Shown: positions 12,901 to 27,900 of the stretch, one piece after another
Layout of the letters: the number at the start of each line of letters is the position of its first letter
How positions within the stretch are numbered: the first letter of the stretch is position 1
Position numbers and translations under genes: made by a program
NCBI GenBank assembly: GCA_935421135.1
Contig: OW285188.1
Coordinates: 24,033,233-24,097,232 of the forward strand
Direction of reading: 5' to 3'
DNA: 64,000 nt
Origin: Bugulina stolonifera
Lineage: Eukaryota; Bryozoa; Gymnolaemata; Cheilostomatida; Bugulidae
Notes under the pieces: generated by a model
Seen by the model: the letters and a program-made list of their open reading frames with translations, nothing else
The model's database searches: none
What the model was told of the DNA's origin: nothing

Positions 12901-15900
12901 AAACGAAAAATCAGGCATGACTGGCTGAAAAGCATACCAGGCAGCTATTAAAAGAGACACAGACTTTATGACGATACAAGAGAAAGGACAATTCCATGTC
13001 ACCCACTAATAAAGGCGTTCACAAGTGAATCATGTAACATGCATGGAGGATTCATTACAATTTTCATTTAATTTGCTAACATATTTTCTTTTAATTTTAA
13101 GACTGAATCAGACTAGTGAATATTTTTGACACGTTTCCACCACTTTTTGCCAGCGTGGCAACTTTTTTCCCACTGAACAACACACACTAGCGATGTTTCC
13201 TTCATGAGCATAGTTTCTAGTTTGGGCATGTGTGGCAACGCAGGAAATTATTTTTACGCCTCCTAAGTGGATATCACATCATATTCAATTTTGAATTTCA
13301 ATTTACAGACGGAAATGCGGAGTGGCGTCGGTAAAGACGTTGCTGGCCAATCTGAAGCCAGCTTTATTGAAAGCGAAACACAAAATAATAATCATGCTAG
13401 ATATTTGGCGAACAGGGCATTTTTGCTCAATTTTGTGACGGCCTGTCGCTCCACCGTGATTTCGCAGCGAATAACGGTACGAAGTTAGCTAGTCTGTTTC
13501 TCCCTTTATTTTGTTCTCGTGTACTCTAAAAGTAGATGACTATAATAATTGCTGTTATACTTCGGTTGAAACAAAATCAATATATACGCGTGTTATAAAA
13601 CCTATAAAATAAGTCGTATTGTATTACAATCAAATTGCCCATTTGATAGCCGCAATAAATGCAGCAGCAAAACTAAGTGTCCCTTGCTCCGGTCCACTTT
13701 TATAATTTGTCCCTTTCCGCCAAAAAGTTTGGGCATCCCTGTACTACAGTATAGTATAGGCATGTAAAGTATACTAATAATATAGTTACAGTGTAGGTAT
13801 GTCTCGGTAATTCCCTGCTTGTATATGATATCATGCTTACTCTTCCACATAGCCCGAATCGTTGCAATTCAAATCATACATATTACCTTACAAGTTGGAA
13901 GCTCTTATGCATTGTGCGTGTATAACCCAAAGGTGAAAAATCTTATTTGCTGGTATCCCCGTGTTAGCATGTTTTGAGCGGTAATGGGGCATTTTGGAAA
14001 ATTCTGCCGGAAAACCAAACTTGCATTTTCTAATAGGAATTTTAAACAATCTCAACTGCCTGTTGGGTGAGTGGATGAGATGAACATTTGAGCAAACTAT
14101 CCAACTTGTCAATGAGAATGTATAGTGTATACACTGGATACTATACAATGTATACATCGTATATAGACCTAGATTTATGACTGTCTGTGGGTCATCATGG
14201 CACACTAATTACTAGTCAGTATAATAGTGTACTCACACTTATGCTACCGTAGCTGCGCCTGATAGTCCCGATGCTATTATATTTGTTTAATGGGTGCACT
14301 GATACAAGCTAGCAACTCCCATTGGGGTTTGAATTATACAACTAGAGCGGCTATAGATGATTATTATTGACTCCAATATTCATTGATTTGGTTCCTGTAA
14401 AAATAACCAACTTGAAAGTGATTCATTGATCGTAAATGTTTATGTGATTCATAGCAATAATAATTAATAGCTTATAAAATGGTTATAACAATATGGCACC
14501 AACAAAGTCACACAAACTATTATTATTTTATCGATGCTAAGCAGGAATACTCTTTATACTAGCATCTAGTTTACATGTTGTATACAATATGTATGTATAT
14601 TATCATGTCGGTTATAATTTGTTGTAGAAAATGCCCCAATGCAGGCTCATAGACCTGCTAGTCGTGAACCAGTTATATTCAGGCTTCCTGAGCCAGCAAC
14701 TGATAGCAGTGAGAGAAACCGAAGGGCTGCTAAACGGGTGACCAGAGAGGAGTCCCGCTTTCATTCAGGTACTCACTTATAAGTCCAACACTAGCTGTAA
14801 TCAGTGACTCTCTCACCTCATGCATCACCACTCACTCATCACACCACCCCTCCTTCATATATGTGTATGATGTTAGTCTGTAGATATAGCTGAGGTTCTT
14901 TGTACTAGACTCTGGTGATAGTGTAGTGCAAGTGTGAGTACGAGTACAATGGTGTACATGTATGTATGTGATATGCAGTGGAATCACACTGGTAGACTAG
15001 GATGGTTCTGTGGTGTTGTCTCCTCCTGCTATTAGAGAATGAGATTCCATACTACTAGGGTAGTATGTGTTAGTAGTGCAATAGTAATGAGGTCTATGTT
15101 ACATGAACACTCATAGTAACAGCCATGACTCTCTCATTACTATTCACAAACTAGTCACTGATCATCACCAGTTTGGAGTTATTTCACCTTTTCACATTTT
15201 AGTGAGAGAAATCTATGGGTATGGCCGGTATTGGGATATCTGCTATTACATTATTACCCCCAACTTAACCACTCATGACAGTTCCAACTGCCATCAGCTG
15301 ATCAATTATGTCTGCATACTATAATTATATTATGACACAGTACTATTATTAATCATAATGCATTAGTTATACTGATAACTCTCCTCTTTGGTAGGAGCTA
15401 CAGTAGAGTAAATAATGTCATGTATCCTATATCATATTATTCTAAGTAGAGCCTATATTATATTAGTGTAAATGTAATGGATAATTGTTGGGTAGACTAG
15501 TAACTTTATGATTGAAACAAAGAGTACTTACCTTATTGTAGTGTTAACTGGTGGTGACTGAATTATCCGTTATTATGTCAGTATTTTATACATACATGTA
15601 CATGTGTATGGTGATATTGGAATGCTTAGGTAACGCTAGTGGTACATTGTACGGTAGAGCATGATTTCAGTGTTGTATGTGGCGTACACATACAAGTAGA
15701 TGGAGTAGCTCAGTGTGGACTGTTAGTTTGAGCTGTTTATTGTTGGGCCACAGTTTAACGGTGATTTAGCTGCATTTTGTTGAGGTTTTGTTATTGTTTA
15801 TATATCATCACATAATGCTTACAACATGACTTTTGTGGTATGTTAATGTGATATGTAGCATATTATGTATAGTGTACCTTACCTTTACTTTCTAGAAATT

Positions 15901-18900
15901 GGCATGTCCACCTTGCATTACATTGAGATAAGTCAAGGCTGTGTAGTTCCATATTTACATGCTGTATAATATATTATACATGTACATATTACATACATGG
16001 TGACAGTCAGTCCATTAGTTAAATATTGGTAGTTGTCTTCTCTCTGTCTGTTTTGTCATGGAGAGCACAACCCCTACTAATGTCTTCTCTGCCCTGTGTC
16101 AGTAATACTAATAGTATAGGTATTACTTTCATATAAAATGAATAGTTGTTGGTATCAATTCATGGCTTGCTTGCTACAGTTGGTGTAATCAGTTGTATGT
16201 ACAGGTGTAACTCCTACAGCCTGTGTGTAGAGTTCATATTCCACTGGTGACTTGAAATAGGACTTGACTTTTGTAGGGTTGAGCAGAATATTAGCACCAT
16301 GGTTATTGTTATTGAAAGAGTGAATGCATATTTACACTGTTTAGTGTTTACATAGGAGCTACATGTACCTGTGTTCTTAGTATTTATGGGTATAATCATG
16401 GAAACCAATTTGCTGTCATAGATTCCCCTAAATAATTAATTATGTTGGAATCACATTCACCAATTATTATGTAACCCAACCCCCATTTCACCTGGCACCA
16501 TAGTACATGGTTGGATTCCAGTGTAATATATATACATGTACATGTGTGTATACAATACATACACCTTGAGTTTTATGACATGTTTTTGGTATGAGGTGAT
16601 ATATAAAGGGAATACTGCTTCACCTGCAGTCAGCAGTCAGTATTACGTAGTTGTCCAGGCTCCAGTGTAAAGTCTATGTTCTATCTAAATTGAAGGCCGT
16701 TGTATAACTGGTTAATGCTAGTATGCTGTGTTGGCTACTGTCCAGGCTTTAACTTCCTCTCACTGTAATCGGACTCGACACTGTACAGTACATATCTTGA
16801 CCGTCTAATACACAGTGGTATGGTACATGTACATGTAAAAGAGAAGACAACTTTAACTTGAAATTCCTCATAAAATTTGAATAGCATAAATCGGTAACCA
16901 ATGTTTTTTGTTGCATCATGTTTTAGAGGCAGCCTTGAAATAAATGTACCAAGTGATCCCAGCCTGGTATTGTACCAGTTCAAATGTATTGACTTTTTAA
17001 CTGTTAGACTGCAGCCATTTGCATATTTGATTACAAAGCGGTCTACTTTTTGCCTACCAGACCAGCTCTCTGTGGGCATAGACTGGGCTTTATTTACAAT
17101 ATAATTAAAAATTCAACCCTTTGTCTAGCTTCAGTTTTTATTTAACAGCTTTGAAGGCACTTTCTTTGTCAAATTATGATTGAAGATAGGATTGTGACAT
17201 TGTGCTGTGAAAAGTAAACTGAGGCATTGAATAGAAGCACTTGAGTGGTTAAAGGGTAACATAGTAGATGATGTTTGTTTGCTATCTCAGATATGCATCA
17301 ACTGCCCTTCTATCAACCAACTATCTAATAATGACTGAATAATACAGCCATACACTCATCTATTCGTGACCTCATCTTCATAACATTACAACTGATATCT
17401 AACTTGATCCACATGTGTTTCACATGTAGAATGCACTGAGCTCTTTACTATGTTTGATTTCAATTTGGCAGTATAATTAATTAGTGCAGTTGAAGGCATT
17501 GCATTGTGCAGTTGAGTCTACAGTGCTGTTGTTCATTGTTATAACTTGTCTCACCTGGGATATACTACAGTGCAGTACTGGTATTATAATACTACTTGGA
17601 GGGCATTAAAGACTGGTATCATGGTAAATTAATATATAAATATTCAGTAATTATATGTTACTAATTAGTTCTGGTTAACTTATTGGAATTTGATTGACAC
17701 CCAAGTGGGAGGGAGTAACACATCTATGGTACTTAGTCATGTATGCCATGGCCTCACTGTCTAAACTGGGTGGGAGCTACTAAGTTGGAATTAGTGAATT
17801 GTTTGAAAACAAAAGGGTAATTCCATCAGCTATCAAGCAGTGAACTGTTACTAACTCATACAAAGACTACATTATGTAAAGTATATACAGTCACTGGGTT
17901 AGCAGTCAATGGGAATGCTCATAACTAGCGGCAGCAGTTTGAATAGGCTCACTAATTCACCTGTCTGGCTGCAGGTACAGTGGCAGCGTATGTGCTGTGT
18001 ATGGATGTGCTGTAAGTAGAGTTATATTATGTATGTTGATGTATTTGTAAGTTGGAAATGGAGATTGTGTCTTTCTTGCGAAGGGTATGCTATAGTACTG
18101 AATTGATATTTACGTCTAGCTGAGTTGATACAGTGATATAACTATATCGTTTTTAGAGTAATTTACGGAAGTTCGTATATCATATTCATCCTAAACTAGC
18201 AATATGAGAAAATGCTTGTTTCGCTATTAATGAACCAAATTTGAAGAGGCGTGCAATCCGTGCATTACTTCTATGTTGAACCTATACATTATGTACATTG
18301 TATATATAACTGTGTATATAGAGTATAATCACTGTACTGTTGCAGAGAGAGATATTGGTAAGATATACACAGTGTAACGATACATGTACATGTATATGAT
18401 TATGATGTATATAGTACATGATTTGTAGCCTATGTGTAATATAGTGTAGGCAAGCAGCTAGCTAGTCTACACTGTCCTGTATTCTATTATGATTCTGCCA
18501 TCTCTATCCTGGAATAGGCTTACTTCACCCTTCCAAGATCTTGCTCCTTTCTTCTGTCATCCACCTCCATTTATTACATTCACCTGAACACCCATTGAAT
18601 CTGTACCATAGGGTCTACTCTGCAGTAACTACATGCAGCTCCAAGGTCTTGGACCAGCTCTCATTTACACATACAGTAGGCCTGTGTCTGTACGTGTTTT
18701 AAATAGGTGACTGAATGTGTTGATAGTAATTGCCACTCCGCAGGTTTTGGTTTAGTCTTGTCTCCTCTCACCACTCCAAGAGTTTGTGGTTTCTGTCTTA
18801 TGATGGAATATCATGTTACACCCTCCACCATGAGAGGTTTCACTAGTTAGTACACCCTGTACTAATTAGTGTTATGTCTTGTCATCCTACAGTTAATCAC

Positions 18901-21900
18901 ATTAATCTTGGATTAACCTTGTTATTAAATTCAACTGTAGAAAGTTCATGGTGATAGCATTGGCAACTCCATGTAGGAAGTAAACAGTTCAAGTGTTTCC
19001 TCCTTCTTATATTCACCAGTAAACAATATTACTGAAACTCGTCATGCTGTGGTGAATTTCATGTTTAGGCGACCTCTATTATCAATTTCTAAATTTTGAT
19101 TCGGGTTTTCCACAGAAGTAGTGGAGCTAAGCTTGCTTACTTAAACCCACAACCCTCTCTCTGTGTGATTGTCATAGATGCCAACTAGTGAACCAGAGGT
19201 TAGCAGTATCTGTCCATTCTCATGGCTGATCTTGATTATGCTGTGTTATTGATTCTGAGTGGTTCTTTCACCCAGCCAATGGGGATTTTGTCTGCTGGTA
19301 AATGCCCGTTGTTGTGAATATTTAAATTCCACATCACCTTTCTGTGATTTGTGTGTGATTTGTGTGTGTATACATCTCTACTAGTAGGACTAGCACTGTA
19401 GGACCACATGCTGTTTGTAGCCTGTTGTCTGTGAGGACCATTATCATAATTAATTATTAGCTGAAGATTTGCTTTATGCTGATCCACTGCAGCTGTCCTC
19501 AATATGTTTGTCTGCTGCACCATATGTAATGTATAGTGTACTGGTATATGTATATGTTCATGTACATGTATGTTACACTCATTATCAATTGATTAGCTCA
19601 TTTACCTGTTAGTACATCTATCTACATGTACATCTATCTACCTGTTCTACCGTAATAATAGTCATGTCTATCTCATTACATGTACATCTGGTTACATTGT
19701 AATGTATGTATTATATTATTATCTATCTACATGTAATAATAATGTACATGTTTGGAGGCCTAAATAATTCATTGTGTTTATAATTAGGTAGGCCTATCAC
19801 AAGCAGTGTAGATGTATTGTAATAGCTCCAAATTACTGTATACACACAATATCATAACTTAGCTACTTATTTCATCAAATCACAAAGGTATAATAATGTT
19901 TTAGTCCCACAACCATGTAAGTAGTACCAACATGAAGGTAAAATACAGCCTCCCGTAGCTAGTGCCAGTTTGGTTCTCATGATGTTATGGATATGTTAAA
20001 TAACCTTGTTAGACATTCAAGCAGTGAGCAGTAATTCTCCCATGAATTTCAGAGGTGAGGACTGAGGCAGTTATACAAGCACTAAAGAATCACCAGCAGG
20101 GTAAGCTACCAGTGCCTATGCCAAGTAAGAGAATGTCTACAATGAACACACCTCCCCTGGAGCCCCCTCTACATAGTGTGAATAGTAAACCTAGAGGTTA
20201 GTATTTGTTTGGTGCTAGTATCTACATGTATATATGTACATGTATATATGTACATGTACTATGATGACTGTGTTTACATATTCAATGTACATGTATGTAC
20301 CTAATATACATATTTGGAGTTAGATATTTGGCGTACATGTACAGTGTTGTATATTACATGTAGCTGTACATGTACAGTGTTGTATATTACATGTAGCTGT
20401 ACATGTACAGTGTTGTATATTACATGTAGCTGTACATGTACAGTGTTGTATATTACATGTAGCTGTACATGTACAGTGTTGTATATTACATGTAGCTGTA
20501 CATGTACACTGTTGTATATTACATGTAGCTGTAGATGCAGGTTCCTCAGATGATGACAGCAGTGTATTTGATGAGGAGAATACAAGCTCTCTGGAGTTAC
20601 ATCACCACAAGAGTAACTCAAACACACCTTCCGTCCCTCCACACGCCGCACCCCTACCCAGAACTAGTCTCCCACCTCAAACAGAGCTCAAAACACAAGG
20701 TAGTGACCAATGACAGTGCAATAAAGACTGTGTGATGGTGTATAGATATTACCTGTATTGTAGCCAGAGTCCTTGATGGCCCTGATTGCTGCCAAGTGCT
20801 AATGCAGTAACTAAAACCATACTTCTAATGCAGACTATTTGATGGCAACCACAAATCTACAATCACATAAATTGCCATTCAAATAAATTGACTCAGACTT
20901 GATAGAAAATATATGAATAGTATTTACTGCTAATCTGTATCCTTAAGAACTTTAAGTGGAAAAGTAACAAAACTTGTAAAGAAAAACCACAGTCAGCATT
21001 TAACAGCATCAAGTGCCAAGTAGACCTTGACCTTGACTAAAAGTGAATAGAGTAGCATTGAGGAGTAGTTACAGGTATCCCAGGCTAATATCTGTAGATA
21101 CAGTAATATCCATGACGGTTGTATGTTTATATCACCTGGTAATAAATTCTGCAGAGATCTCATGTTGAGTAATACAAGAATACGCTGCTCTGCTATTTAT
21201 AGGGAATTTATGTGCCAATGTACCAGAATACGGCCTACTAATGCAAGAGCAATTAGAGCTTAGCTTACTACAACATGTATATACATGTATGTATTACACA
21301 GTTGTACATGTAGATACGTTACATACACAGTTATGTTAATTTACTAGCAATGTATCAATTACGCCGTCTACTCTACACCTAATAGGTCTATAAATCTACA
21401 TACACATGTACTACTGACTAACAATATTCAAGTGAAAAATTCCCAACACTTTACTGGCCTCTACTTTTACTTTGCATAATTAACATTGATTTTGTCTGTG
21501 CTGCCCATCCCCATGTCTAGCTAAAGAGAATTCAGTATATAAACTGCATACTTGTATAATGTTACACTCAAAATAATATCTTCTGTAATTTTTTATTCGC
21601 ACTAGAGTTTCACTCCAACTGCTTAGCAACCAGTAGCCACTCTTAGTCCTCCATGGTTACCGATATATAGCATTTGAATCTACTGTATAAACTATTTATC
21701 TTGCATTCCCACAGCTGCCTATCCTCTCCACATACCTCTACTTTTGATCTATAAAGATGTTTTGATGTTTTTTAATCCATGGGTTAATATAATATTGTTG
21801 GGTGACTGAAGGAATTCATATGTATTTAGTAATAATATTATAAACATGATGCTTCCTATTTCCCCTGAGATGCATAACATTTGGTTTAATATGATGAGCC

Positions 21901-24900
21901 AACTGTCTGCAGAAACACTTCTCAATCTCATATCCACAGCCTGTTATTGTTACAATCTAGTTATAAAGGTTATACTAACTGTTGATACAAATCTAACAGG
22001 AAATATATACACTAATACACTAGAGAGTGGTTACCATGGAGATGAGATATGTGGGGCCTGCTTTCCTCTGATAAGGTCACTAGTTATCATTATGAATGGC
22101 TGACTGCTGACTGACTCCTTGAATGACTGGCCATTTGGTCTGCATGTAGGCTGGTAATTGACTAATCCTCTGCTATTGTTACATTCCCAGGCTCACAACA
22201 AAACTATACAAATATAGGTTTAGCTATCACCTCTGAATTATGGCTAGGTATAATATATCTGGTGTTCTCCGATTGAATTTGGAATTTGGGGGAGGTGACT
22301 GCTGCTATCATGTTTTACGCCTGTAATATGCCCTTATATTAGTGGTATACTGCTTATTGTATCTGTATATATGTATATATTGTGTATGTTGTAGGCTCAT
22401 TCATTAGATTACAACCACCACCACACTCCAATCAGAAAGGGTTGTTACCTCCCCCTGATATAACACATCACATAGCAGCAGAGCTAAACAAACACAGCAA
22501 CCATGCTGGTAGTGTGAGGATCCAACAGATGACCAATGACCCTGTGGGCACTCTCTACTGCAAGGGAAAAGTATCAACTAAAATACAACAACTCCTCAAC
22601 ACACTCAAGGTAGAGTCGGTCAGCTTATGACTATAGACAGGTCCACTACTATTATGTTGGACATGAATAACATGTAGGCCCATGGCATGTACAGCATGTA
22701 TCAGAGCAATAGTTGACTCATGTTGCATAAATACTATTCATATGTTTGATGTACTAATCAGCGGAATTGCGTTAATACATTTCTACACTAATAGAAGTGT
22801 AAGTATAAACCTGCTATACAAACTTGAGAGAGACTTGAATGTCTGACCGGGTGAGGTAATTAGTAAGTAGTAAATATTACACATGTGGAGCAGGAGAGCC
22901 TCGTCTACACTATCATTAGTCATAACTCATTATACCTACAGTACGCTTTCTATCTCTGTGATGTAATAAAATGTACATGTATGTAAGCAAGTGTGTTGTT
23001 ACACTTAATGAATTATCCAAAGCATTGCAGAACCCTCGAGGTGGAATATAATCTATTATACTAATGTTTTATATACTGGTCCGTATTTACAGGCACACAT
23101 GTAGGTGTGTGTAGGCCTATACACTATAAATGTATTTATGTTGGCTCTCTTATTCCAAATCAGAGGGAATTGTCTCCTCAATTATGAGACAATAAATGCC
23201 TGACCTAGCATTTATATTTCTTTTTGTAGAGACCAAAACGGAAACCATTACCAGATTATTTTAAGGAAGAAAACTCGGAACTAGAAGGTATGTTAGTGTT
23301 TTTTATTCAATTTATGGTCATATTGTGTCTCCTTACAACAAAACATCAGTAATCAGGTAGGCTGGCTACATGTCTACTCCAACGGTGGTAGGTAAACCTG
23401 AGATGCGAATCGTGTTTGTTTTCTGTAGCAAGTAAATTATTTGTATGATCAAAGCAAATGATTATTTTAAAACTTTAAGTTGTGCATTGGAGCCATGTTG
23501 TTGTAATACTGTACTTACATACCATGTGCATTATATGATGTGATTGGTGATTAGTCTTCTGTTACTGATTGTTTTAGTGAGTTCAAATGATCCTGATGCT
23601 CCACAGCCAGAAGGAAATACAATGAAACCTACAGAAGGTGGAGCAGCAGTGGTACGTACTGTCAGTATTTACGTGAATTAGACTCATGGTGATCACCATG
23701 TGTCATCAGTAACAATAGTACCACCTATTCCATGGTTCTGTGCTCTGCTTCACTTTTAGCCATTGCTTGTATCATAATCTTATTTCACTCCCAGACCTAA
23801 TTCTGCACCTTAATCCAGTTGTCTATATAGTGTCATTAGGATGCTATTGTTTTACATTGGCCCATCATCACATGTAATGTTTGTATTAGTTTTATATACA
23901 ACAAAGGCAAAGGCAGCGTACAGCTGTCTCTATGCTAGTCTATAGATACATACAATGTAATTGAATAGACACTATTTAACATCTATGTGTATGTGGTTGG
24001 TATAATAACATGGATATATCTCAGTAATCCTTTGTGGGTGTCTCTATATGTACTGATGACACTGTAGATACAATCAGGGTTACCAAGGAATGTGGTAGCA
24101 GCTATACAGCGTTACGGTACGTCATCCTTTCCGAAGGCACCTGCTGTCACCATGCTGGATCACCATGGAAAGACAGTCAACAGTCTAACCTACGGGAAAC
24201 TCTATACTAAAGTACTAAAGATCTCTTACTGTCTGTTAAATAAGATAGGAGCTAAGAATGACCCTATACTACGGCCAGGTGATAAGGTAGGCGTTAGGTG
24301 CATGTATCCTGTACCCATATAGTACATGCATAATATAATACTATGATATACAGCCACTACATGCATTTTGGTCACAACGGAATAACATATATTTTGCAAA
24401 ATGCTTTCGTTGTAGGCGTAGTGCAAGTAATAATTGAAATGAAGGTTTCATCTATGTTTATTATAATCTATTTAGTATATACATGTATATAATAACGGGC
24501 TAGTTTTGGAGAGATTATTTATGAACATGTAATTTAAACGAGTGACAAAATTCCCTTCACTCCGGATGTAGACTCCTGTATCTTGTTATGCTACTGTTAC
24601 AGGTTGCTCTGGTATACCCAAATAGTGACCCAGTCTCCTACATGTGTGCATTCTATGGATGTATTATGGCTGGTCTAATACCCGTCCCTGTAGAGGTACC
24701 TACTTCTAAACGAGTAAGTCTAGTGCTAATATACACTGTACATGTACATTCAATCACCTCTTTTATTGCAGTTAGAAAATATATTGATGGTCAAATTCTC
24801 TCATACAGCCATCTGCTGTTTACATGTACATGTATGTTTATATTTAACATATTTCATTATATAATACATCACTGTAATGATATATAATCAGGTAGTCAGA

Positions 24901-27900
24901 TCATATTAACTGTATGTTATCGGCAAGGTGAAGGTCACTGAACAAATCAATCATTATATAATAAGATCATCAACCCTATGTCATCCGTAACGTAATCAGT
25001 TATATAAATACCTATATATGTGTTTTGGCAAGGCTGAGCTGACATATATTATGTAAATAAATGTAAATAAACACTGAAGGCACCGTACTTTGCTACTAAA
25101 CCCTCTATGATTTGCTACTTAACGTAGCTTCACACTGACGATAACTTGTCAAGTTCAAAACTGATGTACAGCGTGCTGTCTGTTATGTTATGTACATCCT
25201 TGTTGTACTCCTTCAGCTGGCCAAAATAGTCAGTAGTCCGAATGAACCGGAAGTTTTTGATGGATATTGGCTCTACACTTCAAACACACATTTAGTATTT
25301 TATACTTTACTGTTTTATACTAACATGTACATGTATATAGTAGTCTAATAATGCAGAATATCTACTACTATCCTTATAATATTATACTCAACACGTGTTA
25401 CTACTTTACAGGATGCTAGCACCTCCGGTATGGGATTTCTACTCAGATCTTTAAATGTATCGGTGGCCTTGACCTCTGAGGTATGCCACAAGACGTTACC
25501 ACGGGAACCATCCGGTGAGATCGGTAACATAAAGGGTTGGCCTAAGCTCATGTGGTTCTGTGCTGAAGGGTTCACGCAGAAACCGTCTAAGGACTGGCAA
25601 CCCCCTGCAGATATACCAGATCATGCACCCTCCTACATTGAGGTGAGTAAACCTCTCTGCTCTCCTATCGTGTACATTCACATGATTGCAGTTATTATCG
25701 CCGAAACTCTGCTTCCTGTTGGTCGACCGGCAAAAGCTGATCGAATGATGTCACAACACGAGACTTGCTGCCTACTTGTTTTCTAGATTCTCACAGGATA
25801 GATAGTCTGCTCCAGTCATTGGAGTAACATAATATACAAGTTAACTATTTATATCCGTAATTCAGCATTAATTAACTGGTGGCAGATTATAAACATTTTC
25901 CTTTCAGAAAAAATATACAAAATAGGTTTAGGTAGCTCCGAGAATTTCTTGCCTTATCATGTGCTACCTACCGTGCATTGCTCCAGTATTAACTAGTTGA
26001 CTATGCTTACAGTACACGACAGCAAGAGATGGGAGTGTGATGGGAGTAACAGTTACTAACCATGCCATGGTAACGCACTGTAGAACACTGTCTCAGGCAT
26101 GTTGCTATACAGAAGGTATGGTAAACACTCTTTGATACTTATCGGTAGTTGTCTACTCATGGCTGTTTTATACATATTTTTACGCACGCTTCCTCTCCCA
26201 CACTGTGCTCATAATATACACTCACATTTCCACTTTAGGAGAGGTTATGGTCTGTGTGTTGGATTTCCGAAGAGAAATGGGTCTATGGCACGGCATACTA
26301 GCCGTAAGTATAGTGTGACTTTTGGTTATATTCTTATGGAAATGTTTTTATTACGTCACGTCATCAGAATATATATTTTATGCAGTGTATATGTCAGAGA
26401 TGACACAATGTGTAGCTATTTCTCTCACTCCTCTACTACGTAATGGTGGTGTTTACTTATGCAGAGTGTATTCAATGGCATGCACGTGATATTTGTACCA
26501 TACTCTCTGATGAAGACTGACCCAGCATCCTGGCTCAAACTCATAACTAGACATAGTGGTAAGTATGCGAGCCTGCATACCACAGTGACTCACCAACTGT
26601 TATATGTACATGTATAATGGGAATGTACACTATTTATACCTGATATGTGTGGTTTGGCCACTTGTTGACTACTTGTTTATGGTTGCATAATACTTGGAAC
26701 GACTCCAATTAAATTTGAAAAAAATAAAGTGTTTAGGTTCTCTAACTTTTTGAACTTCCCAATTTAAATGTATGGCAGAATATTTTGTAATGGCATGTGT
26801 GGTATTGCAGCTGGTGTGGGTATTGCCAAGTCACGTGACATGCACTGGGGCATGTTAGCTAAGAAGGACCATAAAGACATTGATCTGAAATCTCTAAGAC
26901 TGTTGCTAGTAGCTGATGGTGCTAATCCCTGTAAGTGAATAGTCCATGTCTAATCTATATATGCATGGTGTATAGCCAGGGTTTCAAACTCTCCCACAGA
27001 TAGCTATAGAACTTGGGCTGTAAGTGTGAGCTGAGAGAGTTAAAGTATTTACCCTGGCATGCCAGCCTACAAATTCAGAGCCCTTGGTCTACCATTGTTA
27101 ATTTCTTAGTGCAGTGAATCTCCTAATCTTAACAGGTCAGGGTATATATAGTGTTGGTCCAGATGCATATATAACCACGCCCACACATTATATATACCTG
27201 TAAATAATATATATATGTGTACTTATGTAGGGTCGCTCACCACTTGTGACTCGTTCATCACTGTATTCCAAGCTAGAGGTCTGCAGGCCGAGGCTGTCTG
27301 TCCGTGTGCCAGCAGTGCAGAGGCTCTCACAGTCTCTCTCAGAAGGTAATCAATACCAACATACTGTCAGTAGATACTCTAGTATGAGTAGAGTAGTATG
27401 AGTAGAGTAGTATGAGTAGAGTAGTATGAGTAGAGTAGTATGAGTAGAGTAGTATGAGTAGAGTAGTATGAGTAGTACGAGTAGAGTAGTATGAGTAGAG
27501 TAGTATGAGTAGAGTAGTATGAGTAGAGTAGTATGAGTAGAGTAGTATGAGTAGAGTAGTATGAGTAGAGTAGTATGAGTAGAGTAGTATGAGTAGTATG
27601 AGTAGAGTAGTATGAGTAGAGTAGTATGAGTAGAGTAGTATGAGTAGAGTAGTATGAGTAGAGTAGTATGAGTAGTACGAGTAGAGTAGTATGAGTAGTA
27701 TGAGTAGTATGAGTAGAGTAGTATGAGTAGATACTCTAGTCCATTTAGTAATCAAGTAGTTATGTAGATGTTTGACTCATTTTCTGCTCAGGTTACATAC
27801 TAGACTGTAGGCTGCTGTACAATCAGACACAATATGTCTATGATGCTCTGGTATTGTGTGTGCTGTGCTATAACTCAAACAATCCCCCCAAGTGTTAAAA

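Larger units (their letters stand above)
12236..13800. repeat. Degenerate minisatellite split by an hAT insertion
   Basis: At 12236-12493 an imperfect array of units of about 31-38 bp is built around TATAGTATAGGCATGTA and AGTATATACTACA. The same motif resumes at 13742-13800, directly after the hAT element. The array therefore existed first and was interrupted by the transposon. All lies in DIP2 intron 2. Confidence 0.8.

Noticed and set aside
16735..17079. 114-codon minus-strand open frame in DIP2 intron 3
   Set aside because: No recognisable domain, no adjacent exon, and composition like the surrounding intron.
27339..27755. 138-codon repetitive frame (YSYYSTHTT type)
   Set aside because: Purely the translation of the 14-bp minisatellite.
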